A stretch of 52,861 nt of DNA. It comes from Arcobacter sp. (GTDB lineage Bacteria > Campylobacterota > Campylobacteria > Campylobacterales > Arcobacteraceae). The stretch lies in the NCBI GenBank assembly GCA_003252105.1, contig QKDL01000089.1, positions 1 to 52,861 on the forward strand, in the 5' to 3' direction. A program made the translations under genes and the position numbers. The notes under the pieces are model-generated. The model saw only the letters and a program-made list of their open reading frames with translations, was not told where the DNA came from and ran no database searches. Positions 43,441 through 51,789 of the stretch are shown here, piece by piece. How positions within the stretch are numbered: position 1 is the stretch's first letter; each line of letters opens with the position of its first letter.

Positions 43441-45354
43441 ATGGCAAAACATCAATTTCAAACAGAAGTTGGACAATTATTACATTTAATGACACACTCT
43501 TTATATTCAAATAAAGAGATTTTTATAAGAGAACTTGTATCTAATGCAAGTGATGCTATCGATAAATTAAACTATTTAAAACTAACAGATGAAAAAATGA
43601 AAGCAGCACTTCCAGAGGATTGGACAGGAACAATTAACATCAAACTTGATGAGCAAGATAAATCAATCACTATCTCTGATAATGGTGTTGGTATGAATGA
43701 AGAGGATTTAATCGCTTCAATTGGTACAATTGCAAAATCAGGAACAAAATCTTTTGTTGAAGCTTTAACAGGTGATGCAAAAAAAGATTCAAATCTTATC
43801 GGACAATTTGGTGTTGGGTTTTATTCTGTATTTATGGTAGCAGACAAAGTAGATGTTATCTCTAAAAAAGCAGGTGAAGAAACAGCTTATAAATGGTCTA
43901 GTAATGGAACAGGTGAGTATGATTTAACGCCTTGTGTTAAAGATGGTATTGGTACAGTTATTTATATCAAATTAAAAGATGATGAAGTAGAAGATTATAC
44001 TTCTAAATATAGAGTTGAAACTATTGTTAAAAAATACTCTAACCATATTGCATATCCAATCTTCTTAAACTACAGTGAAGAGGTTACTGAAGAGTTAAGT
44101 GAAGAGGATAAAAAAGCTGGTAAAGAGCCTAAAAAAACAATTGAAAACAAAAGAGAAAAAGCAAATGAAGCAACAGCTTTATGGATGCAACCAAAATCAA
44201 AATTAAAAGATGAAGAGTATAACGATTTCTATAAGTCTATCTCTCATGACTCACAAGATCCAATGGTAACAATCCATACAAAAGCAGAGGGTGTAAATGA
44301 ATATACTACACTTTTCTATATCCCTAAAACTGCACCAATGGATATGTATAGAGCTGATTATCAACCAGGTGTTAAACTATATGTTAAAAGAGTATTTATC
44401 ACAGATGATGAAAAAGAGCTTTTACCAACATATTTAAGATTTGTTAGAGGTATTATTGATAGTGAAGATTTACCACTAAATGTAAGTAGAGAAATCTTAC
44501 AAGAAAACAGAATCTTAGCAAATATTAAACAAGGTTCAGTTAAAAAAATCCTTGGTGAAATCAAAAAATTAGCTAAAGATGAAGAAAAATACAAAGAGTT
44601 TATTGCTCAATACAATAGACCACTAAAAGAGGGTGCATACCAAGACTTCACAAACAAAGAGCTGATTCTTGATTTATTAAGATATAAATCAACAAAAACA
44701 GAATTAGGTGAGATGACTTCATTAGCAAAATATAAAGAGAATGCAGACTCAGAACAAAAAGCTATCTACTATATCATTGGAGATAATGAAAAAGTTCTAA
44801 GAAGCTCTCCATTATTAGAAGCATATAAGAAAAATGATATCGAAGTTTTAATTTGTGATGATAAAGAGATTGATGAGATTATCACTCCAGGTTTACAAGC
44901 ATATCAAGAGTGGGAATTCAAAGATATCACTTCTTGTGAAGCTCCAAAAGTAGAGCAAACAGAAGAAGCAAAAAAAGAGGTTGAAGAAAAATTTGAATCA
45001 ATCACTAAAAAAATCAAAGATATCTTAGGTGAAGAGGTAAAAGAGGTAAAAATCACAAACAGACTTTCTGAATCACCATCTTGTGTTACAAAAGATGCTG
45101 GTGATGCACAAATGGCTCAAATGATGCAAATGATGAGAGCAATGGGACAAGAGATGCCTCTAGGAGCTCCAATCTTAGAAATCAACCCAGACCATGAGAT
45201 AGTAAAAAAATTAAATGGTTGTGCAGATGATGAAATGATTGCAGATGTATCATGGGTATTACTAGACCAAGCTAAATTAAGTGAAGGTATGGATATCACT
45301 GATACAGTGGCATTCGCACAAAGACTATCAAGAATCACAGCAAAAGCTCTTTAA
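43441..45354 (+). CDS. htpG: Molecular chaperone HtpG (Hsp90)
   Basis: The 637-residue product is a complete bacterial Hsp90. The GHKL ATPase domain shows NKEIFIRELVSNASDAIDKL (catalytic Glu and Asn), ISDNGVGMNEEDLIASIGTIAKSGT and LIGQFGVGFYSVFMVADKV. The middle domain has GIIDSEDLPLNVSREILQEN (catalytic Arg loop), and the C-terminal dimerisation domain contains a Met/Gln-rich stretch (AQMAQMMQMMRAMGQEMP) as in relatives. It is cytoplasmic and ATP-dependent. AAAAGGATT precedes the ATG. Regulation by HrcA is shown by the CIRCE element upstream, and a perfect palindrome overlaps the stop codon. Confidence 0.98.
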   Translation: MAKHQFQTEVGQLLHLMTHSLYSNKEIFIRELVSNASDAIDKLNYLKLTDEKMKAALPEDWTGTINIKLDEQDKSITISDNGVGMNEEDLIASIGTIAKSGTKSFVEALTGDAKKDSNLIGQFGVGFYSVFMVADKVDVISKKAGEETAYKWSSNGTGEYDLTPCVKDGIGTVIYIKLKDDEVEDYTSKYRVETIVKKYSNHIAYPIFLNYSEEVTEELSEEDKKAGKEPKKTIENKREKANEATALWMQPKSKLKDEEYNDFYKSISHDSQDPMVTIHTKAEGVNEYTTLFYIPKTAPMDMYRADYQPGVKLYVKRVFITDDEKELLPTYLRFVRGIIDSEDLPLNVSREILQENRILANIKQGSVKKILGEIKKLAKDEEKYKEFIAQYNRPLKEGAYQDFTNKELILDLLRYKSTKTELGEMTSLAKYKENADSEQKAIYYIIGDNEKVLRSSPLLEAYKKNDIEVLICDDKEIDEIITPGLQAYQEWEFKDITSCEAPKVEQTEEAKKEVEEKFESITKKIKDILGEEVKEVKITNRLSESPSCVTKDAGDAQMAQMMQMMRAMGQEMPLGAPILEINPDHEIVKKLNGCADDEMIADVSWVLLDQAKLSEGMDITDTVAFAQRLSRITAKAL

Positions 45355-45365
45355 AGAGCTTTTGC
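45340..45365 (+). terminator. Perfect 26-bp palindrome at the htpG stop
   Basis: Two 13-base perfect arms (45340-45352 and 45353-45365) overlap the last codons and stop of htpG. The stem is strong but no long T run follows, so it acts as terminator or 3' stabiliser, perhaps together with the larger inverted repeat 18 bases downstream. Confidence 0.6.
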
Positions 45366-45382
45366 ATAAATACTCACGCGTT

Positions 45383-45442
45383 GAAGTAAATTTTTGGCTC
45401 AATCATATACTTTAGTATGCTCAATCACCAAAAATTTACTTC
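45383..45442. repeat. REP/MITE-like palindromic element
   Basis: A perfect 15-bp inverted repeat (45383-45397 and 45428-45442) encloses 30 bases. These contain two direct copies of GCTCAATCA-type sequence and a smaller nested palindrome around ATACTTTAGTAT. It codes for nothing and is more elaborate than a simple terminator. It may be a repeated extragenic element. Confidence 0.6.
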
Positions 45443-45533
45443 GCCTTGAATCTTTATACAACTAGCTCTTTTATATGTATATAAGTTAAAAAATAAAATA
45501 TGTTATAATAAATTCGTGAATAAGGATTAATAG

Positions 45534-45830
45534 ATGACAAAAGAATATATTATAAACTATTTAAAAGAACACAAAGATGAGTTTTCACAAAAGTTTGGTA
45601 TCACTAAGCTTGGTTTATTTGGTTCTTATGCTAAAAATGAAGCTACTGAAAATAGTGATATAGATATTCTTATTGAGCTTGAAAAAAATCTTTCAGATAT
45701 ACATGACAAAAAGAGTGCTTTTAGACACACTTTAGAAAGCTTTTTTAATCTTAAAGTTGATATTGCAAGAGAAAAATACTTAAAACCTTTGGCTAAAGAA
45801 GAGATTCTTAAAGAGGTTGTTTATGTCTAA
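45534..45830 (+). CDS. MntA-type nucleotidyltransferase antitoxin
   Basis: The 98-residue product is a minimal nucleotidyltransferase. GLFGSYAKNEATENSDIDI has the GS-x10-DxD motif (Gly30-Ser31, Asp42, Asp44), with a third acidic residue expected at VDIAR. In HEPN/MNT toxin-antitoxin pairs this protein neutralises the HEPN RNase HepT by attaching AMP to a tyrosine next to its active site. Its stop overlaps the start of the HepT reading frame at 45823. The antitoxin looks intact although its toxin is broken. Confidence 0.88.
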   Translation: MTKEYIINYLKEHKDEFSQKFGITKLGLFGSYAKNEATENSDIDILIELEKNLSDIHDKKSAFRHTLESFFNLKVDIAREKYLKPLAKEEILKEVVYV

Positions 45831-46135
45831 GATTAGATTGTCTTTACTTTCTATTTTTGAAGCTATTGAGAAGATTGAAAATTATACAAATGAGTTTGAT
45901 AATGCAGATAATTTCTATCATGATGCAATTTGTAATAATTGGTGAGATGATTTCAAAACTTGATGAAGAGTTTAAAGAAAAGTATTCAAGTATTCCTTGG
46001 CAAAAAATAAAAGATTTTAGAAATCTTGTAGCTCATAATTATTTTGGTATTGATGCTGATGAGATTTGGGAAATTATTACAACTAAAATAAAACCTTTAA
46101 AGATTGATATACAAAATATAATAAACACATTATAA
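45823..46135 (+). pseudogene. HepT-like HEPN toxin, broken by a frameshift
   Basis: The frame starting at 45823 overlaps the antitoxin stop and reads MSKIRLSLLSIFEAIEKIEN ... NFYHDAICNNW before a TGA at 45943-45945. The next frame continues the family sequence from MMQFVIIGEMISKLDEEF through IPWQKIKDFRNLVAHNYF to the stop at 46135. The second part keeps the HepT catalytic Rx4HxY motif (RNLVAHNY). The two frames meet at ATGATGCAATTTGT (45920-45933), which codes for sensible family residues in both frames, as expected if a short segment between two copies of this sequence was deleted. The toxin is therefore probably inactive unless translation shifts frame. Confidence 0.85.
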
Positions 46136-46171
46136 ACCTACCTTTCCAAAAACTTTTGATATTATTTCACC

Positions 46172-46837
46172 ATGAAAATACTTGATAACGAACATAAAAT
46201 ATACTTACTTGATGATGATAACTTTGATTTTCCTACTTTAGAGATGATGGATGATGATTTGGTGGCTGTTGGTGGGGATTTTCATCCTCAAAGGCTTATC
46301 AACGCTTATGAAAATGGGATTTTCCCTTGGTTTATTGATGAGTACAATTATATCCATTGGTTTAGCCCCCAAAAGCGTATGGTTTTATATCCAAATGAGT
46401 TTAAGGTTTCAAAAAGTCTTAGAAGGGTTATAAACAACAAAGGCTATGTAGTAAAATCAAACGAAAGGTTTGAAGAGGTTATAAAATCTTGTGCAAATAT
46501 CAAAAGAAAACATGAAGATGAGACTTGGATAAGCCAAGAGTTTATTGAAGCTTATAGTTATTTGTTCGAGCTTGGTTTTGCTTTTTCTATTGAGTGTTAT
46601 TTAGATGATGAACTTGTGGGTGGGCTATATGGTTTACTTATTGGGGATATTTTTTGTGGGGAGAGTATGTTTGCTAAAGAGCGTGATGCTTCTAAGGTTG
46701 CTTTTTATCATTTATGCCAACAGGCTGAACAAAATGGTATTAAACTTATTGATTGTCAAGTATATAATGACCACTTAGCTTCTCTTGGAGCTAAAGAGAT
46801 TGATAGAAGTGAGTATTTTAAACTTCTAAAAAACTGA
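46172..46837 (+). CDS. aat: Leucyl/phenylalanyl-tRNA--protein transferase
   Basis: The 221-residue product is a full-length Aat: FPTLEMMDDDLVAVGGDFHPQRLINAYENGIFPW (about 22-55), then HWFSPQKRMVLYP, TWISQEFIEAYSYLFELGFAFSIECY, LVGGLYGLLIGDIFCGESMFAKERDASKVAFYHL and LIDCQVYNDHLASLGAKEIDR. It transfers Leu or Phe from aminoacyl-tRNA to N-terminal Arg or Lys of proteins, marking them for the ClpS/ClpAP N-end rule pathway. No clear ribosome binding site precedes the ATG. It follows the toxin-antitoxin remnant by 36 bases. Confidence 0.96.
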   Translation: MKILDNEHKIYLLDDDNFDFPTLEMMDDDLVAVGGDFHPQRLINAYENGIFPWFIDEYNYIHWFSPQKRMVLYPNEFKVSKSLRRVINNKGYVVKSNERFEEVIKSCANIKRKHEDETWISQEFIEAYSYLFELGFAFSIECYLDDELVGGLYGLLIGDIFCGESMFAKERDASKVAFYHLCQQAEQNGIKLIDCQVYNDHLASLGAKEIDRSEYFKLLKN

Positions 46838-46938
46838 TTATGAGTTTTTTTTATTTTTTTCTTATCCTTTTTTGATATAATGCTTAGTAATATCTTTTGG
46901 TATTACAAATCATTATATGTAATATTAAGGATGCTAAT

Positions 46939-47682
46939 ATGGAAGTTAATTTTATTATTGCTTTATCTTTGATCGTTTTCTGGTCTTCTATCGTTCATGG
47001 AAGTATTGGTTTTGGTTTTGGGATGATCTCTACACCTTTAGTTGCATTATTTACTGATATGCAAACAACAATACTTTATATGCTTATTCCTACTATGGTT
47101 GTAAATATTATTAGTATCTCAAGTGAGGGTAAGTTTTTTGAAGCTTTAAGAAAGTTTTGGTTTATTATATTACTTATGGTAATAGGTAGTGCTATTGGTA
47201 CGGTATTATTAGTTTTTACAAATTCTGAATTTTTCAAACTTTTATTGGCTTTGATTATTTTTGTTTATCTTTTACAATCTTTTGTAAAAATTGAAGCAAC
47301 TTTTGTCTCAAAATATCCAAAAAGTTCAACATATGGTTTAGGGATATTTGGTGGAATGTTATCAGGTCTTACAAATATTGTAGCACCACTTATGATAATG
47401 TACACTTTAGAGTTGAAATATACTAGAAAAGATACAGTTCAACTTTCAAATTTATGTTTTTTATTCACAAAGATTGGTCAAATCTCTGTATTTTTGTATT
47501 ATGGTACATTTACTTCTGAAGATTTTAATATCTCAATGTTAAGTGTGCTTATTGTTTGTTTAGGGATGTTTTTAGGTATCAAAATTAAAAAAAGAATTGA
47601 TACTAAATTTTATGTAAAAATATTAAAAGTATTGTTGTTTTTTATAGCTTGTACTTTAGTTTTTCAAACAATAAGTTTGTAA
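46939..47682 (+). CDS. TauE/SafE-family sulfite/anion permease
   Basis: A membrane protein of 247 residues from the ATG at 46939, which I choose over the in-frame TTG at 46897 because AAGGA lies 8 bases before it and the hydrophobic region begins at once. Features are an N-terminal FWSSIVHGSIGFGFGMISTPL motif and, after an internal repeat, GIFGGMLSGLTNIVAPLMIMY. There are about eight membrane helices, as in the TauE/SafE (DUF81) family that moves sulfonates, sulfite or related anions. The substrate here is unknown. A LysR regulator begins 9 bases downstream on the same strand and may control it. Confidence 0.87.
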   Translation: MEVNFIIALSLIVFWSSIVHGSIGFGFGMISTPLVALFTDMQTTILYMLIPTMVVNIISISSEGKFFEALRKFWFIILLMVIGSAIGTVLLVFTNSEFFKLLLALIIFVYLLQSFVKIEATFVSKYPKSSTYGLGIFGGMLSGLTNIVAPLMIMYTLELKYTRKDTVQLSNLCFLFTKIGQISVFLYYGTFTSEDFNISMLSVLIVCLGMFLGIKIKKRIDTKFYVKILKVLLFFIACTLVFQTISL

Positions 47683-47691
47683 AGGGAAAAA

Positions 47692-48510
47692 ATGGATTCA
47701 AATCTTTTAAAAGTATTTGTTGCAGTTGCAAACACAAAGAGTATATCTTTAGGAGCTAAAGAGTTAAACTATACTCAATCAAATGCAACCTTGCGTATTA
47801 AACAACTTGAAAAGAGTTTAGGATATGAGTTGTTTCATAGAACAAATAGGGGAGTAGTTTTAACTTTAGAGGGAGAAAAACTCTATCCATATGCCATAGA
47901 GATATTAAAAAAAGTAGAAGAGGCAACTTTAAAAATAAGAAACCTAGACTATCAAGAGTTATTAAGAATTGGTTCAACCCAGTCAAATACAACTATTAGA
48001 TTGCCAAAATTTATTGATAGATTAAATGAAGATTTCAAAGAGATGAAACTAGAGTTTATAGTTGATAGTAGTTTAAATTTAATAGAGCAATTACTTGATT
48101 ACAAACTAGATATAGCTTTTGTAAATGGAGACCCAAAACACAAAGATTTGGAAATTTTGAATATATTCAAAGAAGATATTGTTTTAGTTGAACCTTTTGA
48201 AAAAGAGGCACAAAAAACAATATTTGCTTATAAAAATGGGTGTTTAAATCGTATTTTTTTAGAAGAATATTTAAGTCAAAAAGAGAAAAGTGTATATAAA
48301 AAAGTAAATTTAGAAAACTATGAGTTAATACTTTCTTGTGTAAAAGCTGGCTATGGAGTAGCTTTATTTTCAAGACCTATTATTGAAAAGTTTGGTTATA
48401 CACAAAAACTAAAAATCACAAATATGGATTTTAATCTTGATACTTATATGGTCTGTAGAAAAGATTATATTCCTCTAATAGAAAAATATCTAAGGGAAAT
48501 AAAATTTTAA
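47692..48510 (+). CDS. LysR-family transcriptional regulator
   Basis: The 272-residue product starts with the LysR winged helix-turn-helix (MDSNLLKVFVAVANTKSISL ... LNYTQSNATLRIKQLEKSLG ... LFHRTNRGVVLTLEGEKLYPYA, residues 1-65) and continues into a periplasmic-binding-like effector domain (about 88-270). It is slightly shorter than the usual ~300. Closely linked to the permease gene, it probably senses a metabolite linked to that transporter. Co-direction with the target differs from the more common divergent arrangement. Confidence 0.92.
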   Translation: MDSNLLKVFVAVANTKSISLGAKELNYTQSNATLRIKQLEKSLGYELFHRTNRGVVLTLEGEKLYPYAIEILKKVEEATLKIRNLDYQELLRIGSTQSNTTIRLPKFIDRLNEDFKEMKLEFIVDSSLNLIEQLLDYKLDIAFVNGDPKHKDLEILNIFKEDIVLVEPFEKEAQKTIFAYKNGCLNRIFLEEYLSQKEKSVYKKVNLENYELILSCVKAGYGVALFSRPIIEKFGYTQKLKITNMDFNLDTYMVCRKDYIPLIEKYLREIKF

Positions 48511-48546
48511 ATCTGTAAGATTAGATTTTATTTTTAAAGGGGATAT

Positions 48547-49026
48547 ATGGCTATAAAAGTAAGAGATGCAGTTGCAAGTGATTCACAAGTTATTTTTGAT
48601 TTTATTATAGAACTTGCAATATATGAAAAAGAACCAGATGCTGTAAAAACTACCGTTGAAGAAACAAAAAAAAAGATATTTGGAAAAGATTCAACTGTTA
48701 AAGCTTTGATTTGTGAAGAGAATGGAAAAGTTATAGGACATGCAATATATTTTTATAACTATTCAACATGGCTTGGTAAAAATGGTATATATTTAGAAGA
48801 TTTGTATGTTACTGAATCAAAAAGGAATCAAGGTGCAGGAAAAGCTATGTTAAAACACCTTGCACAAAAAGCAGTAAAAGAGGGATGTGGTAGATTTGAA
48901 TGGTCATGCCTAGATTGGAACACACCATCAAGAAAGTTTTATGAAAGTATTGGAGCTAAAAGTTTGGATGAATGGGTAGGCTATAGACTTGAAGGTGATT
49001 CTTTAATAAATTTTGCAAAAAATTAA
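48547..49026 (+). CDS. GNAT acetyltransferase, diamine/thialysine acetyltransferase-like
   Basis: The 159-residue product has the GNAT core of the spermidine/spermine (SSAT-like) group: N-terminal IRELAxYE-type block IIELAIYEKEPDAVK (about 21-35), GHAIYFYNYSTWLGKNGIYLEDLYV (about 64-88), the acetyl-CoA loop RNQGAGKAML (about 93-102) and the DWNTPSRKFYESIGAK block near residue 120. The family transfers acetyl to primary amines such as polyamines or thialysine. AAAGGGGATAT stands before the ATG. It is cytoplasmic; the exact substrate is not readable from sequence. Confidence 0.88.
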   Translation: MAIKVRDAVASDSQVIFDFIIELAIYEKEPDAVKTTVEETKKKIFGKDSTVKALICEENGKVIGHAIYFYNYSTWLGKNGIYLEDLYVTESKRNQGAGKAMLKHLAQKAVKEGCGRFEWSCLDWNTPSRKFYESIGAKSLDEWVGYRLEGDSLINFAKN

Positions 49027-49089
49027 TTAATCCTATTGCAAGTTATTTTTTGTAAAAATATATATAGTTTTAATAAAAGGAAATAGAAT

Positions 49090-50040
49090 TTGAGTTTTGA
49101 TAGTTTTGAAGCTGTATATTATGATTTTAATCAAAAAGTTAAAAATAAACAATACAATGAAGCTTTAGATTTAATACCAACTTTATTGCAATGTGCACAA
49201 AGTGATATTGATATTTTTTATACACTTATGGGGAAAGCTTCAACTTTAACAAGTTTAAAAATAGATGATGAAGTTATAAAGACTTATGATGAAGTAATTA
49301 ATAACTTTTCACATTCTCAAAATCAAACAATTATTCGTTTTTTGGCATATGCGTATTATAACAAAGCACTTATTTATGCAAAAAAATATGAGTTTGAAAA
49401 AGAGTTAGCTACATATAATGAACTTTTGGAAAAATATATTGAAGATTTTTCTTTAGAGATTGAGATAGTATTGGCAAAAGCTTATATGAATAAAGCTATT
49501 TGTATAAATGAACTAAAAGGTTTTCAAGAAGCTTTAGATGTTTATAAAGAGTTAGTGAAAAACTTTGAAAATACTGAAAATCAAGAGGTATTAGAGTATG
49601 TAGTTCATGCAGCATATAATATTGCTTTGATACTTGGTAAAGATTCACAAATAGAAAACTCAATAAAAGAGTATGACTATATTTTATCAAAGTTTGATAA
49701 TAGTGAAAATGAAACAATTCAAGAGTTTATTGCAAAATCTTTAGTAAATAAAGCTGCGCGACAACAAGAGCTTGATAAATATGAAGAGGCTTTAAAACTT
49801 TATGATGAAGTTGTTGAAAAGTTTGATAAAGCAACAGGTCAAATAAGAAATCAAGTTGCGTTAGCTTTACACAATAAATCAGTGCTTTTAAGTGAACTTC
49901 ACTTAGATGAAGAGTTGATGAAAACTTGCGATGCCATTATAGAAAAGTTTGCAAATAGTAGTGATGAGATGATAGCAAATATTGTTTCAACTGCTGAAGT
50001 GATTAAAGATAAAGAAAAATTTAATAAAAATAGTTTTTAA
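49090..50040 (+). CDS. Tetratricopeptide-repeat-type helical protein
   Basis: The 316-residue product, starting at a TTG with AAAAGGAAA upstream, is all-helical with repeating units of about 42 residues, e.g. YYNKALIYAKKYEFEKELAT, AYMNKAICINELKGFQEALD, AAYNIALILGKDSQIENSIK, SLVNKAARQQELDKYEEALK and ALHNKSVLLSELHLDEELMK, each followed by YdE(L/V)(L/V)xKFE. These are TPR-like repeats that act as protein-binding scaffolds. No signal peptide or catalytic domain is present, so it is cytoplasmic. Its partner is unknown. Confidence 0.8.
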   Translation: MSFDSFEAVYYDFNQKVKNKQYNEALDLIPTLLQCAQSDIDIFYTLMGKASTLTSLKIDDEVIKTYDEVINNFSHSQNQTIIRFLAYAYYNKALIYAKKYEFEKELATYNELLEKYIEDFSLEIEIVLAKAYMNKAICINELKGFQEALDVYKELVKNFENTENQEVLEYVVHAAYNIALILGKDSQIENSIKEYDYILSKFDNSENETIQEFIAKSLVNKAARQQELDKYEEALKLYDEVVEKFDKATGQIRNQVALALHNKSVLLSELHLDEELMKTCDAIIEKFANSSDEMIANIVSTAEVIKDKEKFNKNSF

Positions 50041-50063
50041 AATTGAGGGAAAACCTCAATTTT
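50034..50063. terminator. Bidirectional terminator between TPR-type and NifX-like genes
   Basis: A perfect 10-bp stem (50039-50048 with 50054-50063) with loop GAAAA has a T-rich tract on either side: five T at 50034-50038 and the TTTT at the end of the stem. It lies exactly between the two convergent stop codons. Confidence 0.85.
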
Positions 50064-50065
50064 AA

Positions 50066-50458
50066 CTAAATAAATTTAGTTGAAAGCTCTTTTAAAATCT
50101 CTCCTGTTTGAAAAGATTCCCCATTGTATTTTACAAGTTTGATACCTTGTGATGTAAAAGAGTTAGCTGTATTTTTACAAGCAGTTTTTACAACTATGTA
50201 GTTACAATCTGTTAATACCCTTCCCATTTTGTTATGTTGTTCCACATGCTCTTCATCATCATGACTATGATCACAAGCATGCTCCTCTTCTGGATGGTCG
50301 TGGTCTATATCTGTTCTTGGATTGTTTTTAACTTCATCAAGAGTAAATGACCTAAACATACCAGCTCCAGCCATAGTAAATATAGCAAATTTTGGTGTAT
50401 GTCCTGCATTTGGAAAAAAAGTTAAGTTTTCATCTTTTACTGGAATAGCTATTTTCAT
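50066..50458 (-). CDS. NifX/NifB-associated (dinitrogenase cofactor) domain protein with His-rich insert
   Basis: The 130-residue product begins MKIAIPVKDENLTFFPNAGH, characteristic of the small NifX/NafY-like domain that binds iron-molybdenum cofactor or related clusters, and ends with the usual VKTACKNTANSFTSQGIKLVKY core. An unusual insert at 51-76 (DIDHDHPEEEHACDHSHDDE and on) holds seven His, many acidic residues and a Cys, and looks like a metal-binding loop. No nif genes are visible here, so a role in general metal-cluster or metal handling is more likely than nitrogen fixation. Confidence 0.8.
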   Translation of the reverse strand: MKIAIPVKDENLTFFPNAGHTPKFAIFTMAGAGMFRSFTLDEVKNNPRTDIDHDHPEEEHACDHSHDDEEHVEQHNKMGRVLTDCNYIVVKTACKNTANSFTSQGIKLVKYNGESFQTGEILKELSTKFI

Positions 50459-50620
50459 TTTTATACCTCAGTTTATTTTTTAAAAAGTTTATCAAAATAA
50501 GGTAATGCAATTATTAATCCATTCAATTAAATTTAAATGATAATTTTTATTTATTGATATAATTATAATATTTATGTTAAAGTATTGTTTTATATCACTA
50601 TAAACAAATGGAACGAAACA

Positions 50621-51184
50621 ATGGGCTTTTTCAAAAAAATACTTAAGGGAATTTTCAATTCATCGATACCTTTATATAAGTTTCAAGATAACAAACTCTA
50701 TTTTAAAATAGATTTAGAGGAGTATTTTGAATACGAATTGGGTGAATATGATATGAAAACTAGGCATGATCCCTTTGTATATGAAGCTTATACCCTAAAT
50801 AACAAAGAGATTTTTTTGGAGTATATTAGACCTGATACTAATGTTTCCTGGAATGGTCAACCATTGAGCCTTTATGAGGGATTTTTTAAAAAAAAGCTTG
50901 GGATTAGATATTTAGAAGTGATCGAAAATAGAGAGTATCCAAACTATGTATTTAAAACATATAGAGTAAATGATTCATTTATTTTACACATGATTTATTT
51001 ATTTACTCCTGTTTCAGAACTTTTTGTAGTTGATGTAAAAGGAAATTTGTATAAAAACTTGCAGTTAAAACTAAATAGAAACTATAAATATGCGTATGAA
51101 AATGAGCAAAAAGGTGATATTAATTTTAATATCTCATTAGTTAAAGACAATAGTATAAAAGGGTACTTCAATGAATCAGATTAG
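50621..51184 (+). CDS. Hypothetical protein, paralogue of the following lipoprotein
   Basis: From the ATG at 50621 (GGAAC 7 bases upstream; the in-frame TTG at 50585 has no such site) the product has 187 residues without signal peptide. The first ~10 residues (MGFFKKILKG) look amphipathic. A block YVFKTYRVNDSFILHMIYLF ... VDVKGNLYKNLQLKLNRNYK aligns with FRTYKVGDSYISLINIYDV ... LDYSGKLYAKLLSFYDKSYV of the next gene, so both share one fold. The two genes overlap by 14 bases and are co-expressed. The family is not recognised. Confidence 0.7.
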   Translation: MGFFKKILKGIFNSSIPLYKFQDNKLYFKIDLEEYFEYELGEYDMKTRHDPFVYEAYTLNNKEIFLEYIRPDTNVSWNGQPLSLYEGFFKKKLGIRYLEVIENREYPNYVFKTYRVNDSFILHMIYLFTPVSELFVVDVKGNLYKNLQLKLNRNYKYAYENEQKGDINFNISLVKDNSIKGYFNESD

Positions 51185-51788
51185 AAATAAAATGATAGCT
51201 TTAGTTTTAGTATCATTAACTTTTATAGGGTGTTCTCAAGCAGCTTTTAATTATGATCTTAAAAAAAGTGAGAATAGCTTATTATTTAGTGATGGAACAA
51301 AAGTTGAATTTTCTAAAAATAGTATTCAAAAAGATTGGATGGAAAGATGTGTAAGTAATAGCTACACAATTTTTGATGAAAATTCGAATTTTGGGAAATT
51401 GTTTGTTGAATCAATAACACTAGATTCAAATTGTAAATGGAGAGGTTTAGCAATAAGCTCTTTTAAAAACAATTTAGAAAGAGAAGTTGAAGATAAGAAT
51501 ATTGAAGTTGTAGAAAGTTTTGAGAAAAAAAATGTTAGTTTTAGAACTTACAAAGTTGGTGATTCTTATATAAGCTTAATCAATATTTATGATGTTACAA
51601 CAGAAAAATTTATTTTAGATTATAGTGGGAAACTATATGCTAAGTTACTATCTTTCTATGATAAAAGTTATGTTGATAAATATGGTAGTGAAAAAAGATT
51701 TACTAAAACATATAATGATAGTTTAGTTAGAAAAAATATTTTCTACCACTATTTCTATAAAGAGATAGAAATAGTGGATAAACCATAA
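51171..51788 (+). CDS. Lipoprotein paralogous to the preceding gene
   Basis: The 205-residue product has a lipoprotein signal (MIALVLVSLTFIGC, lipobox FIGC) followed by a single alpha/beta domain related to its upstream neighbour. Two further cysteines (ERCVSN, LDSNCKW) may pair in the periplasm. AAAAGGG precedes the ATG inside the upstream gene. A membrane-anchored and a cytoplasmic copy of one domain made together suggests a two-compartment partnership, which is inference. Confidence 0.72.
   Translation: MNQIRNKMIALVLVSLTFIGCSQAAFNYDLKKSENSLLFSDGTKVEFSKNSIQKDWMERCVSNSYTIFDENSNFGKLFVESITLDSNCKWRGLAISSFKNNLEREVEDKNIEVVESFEKKNVSFRTYKVGDSYISLINIYDVTTEKFILDYSGKLYAKLLSFYDKSYVDKYGSEKRFTKTYNDSLVRKNIFYHYFYKEIEIVDKP
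51746..51777 (-). terminator. Hairpin inside the 3' end of the lipoprotein gene
   Basis: A perfect 13-bp stem (51746-51758 with 51765-51777) and a 6-base loop sits within the last coding codons. On the minus strand it is followed by a T-rich tract, so it most likely terminates the DUF4197 gene, which ends 12 bases away. Confidence 0.65.
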
Positions 51789-51789
51789 A

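Noticed and set aside
45857-46135. Independent 92-residue protein starting at 45857
   Set aside because: Its first ~21 residues are out of frame relative to the HEPN family, which is encoded in the other frame there; the open frame is the downstream part of a frameshifted hepT.
50066-50458. Evidence for nitrogen fixation
   Set aside because: A single NifX-like domain is common outside diazotrophs, and no nitrogenase gene is in the window.
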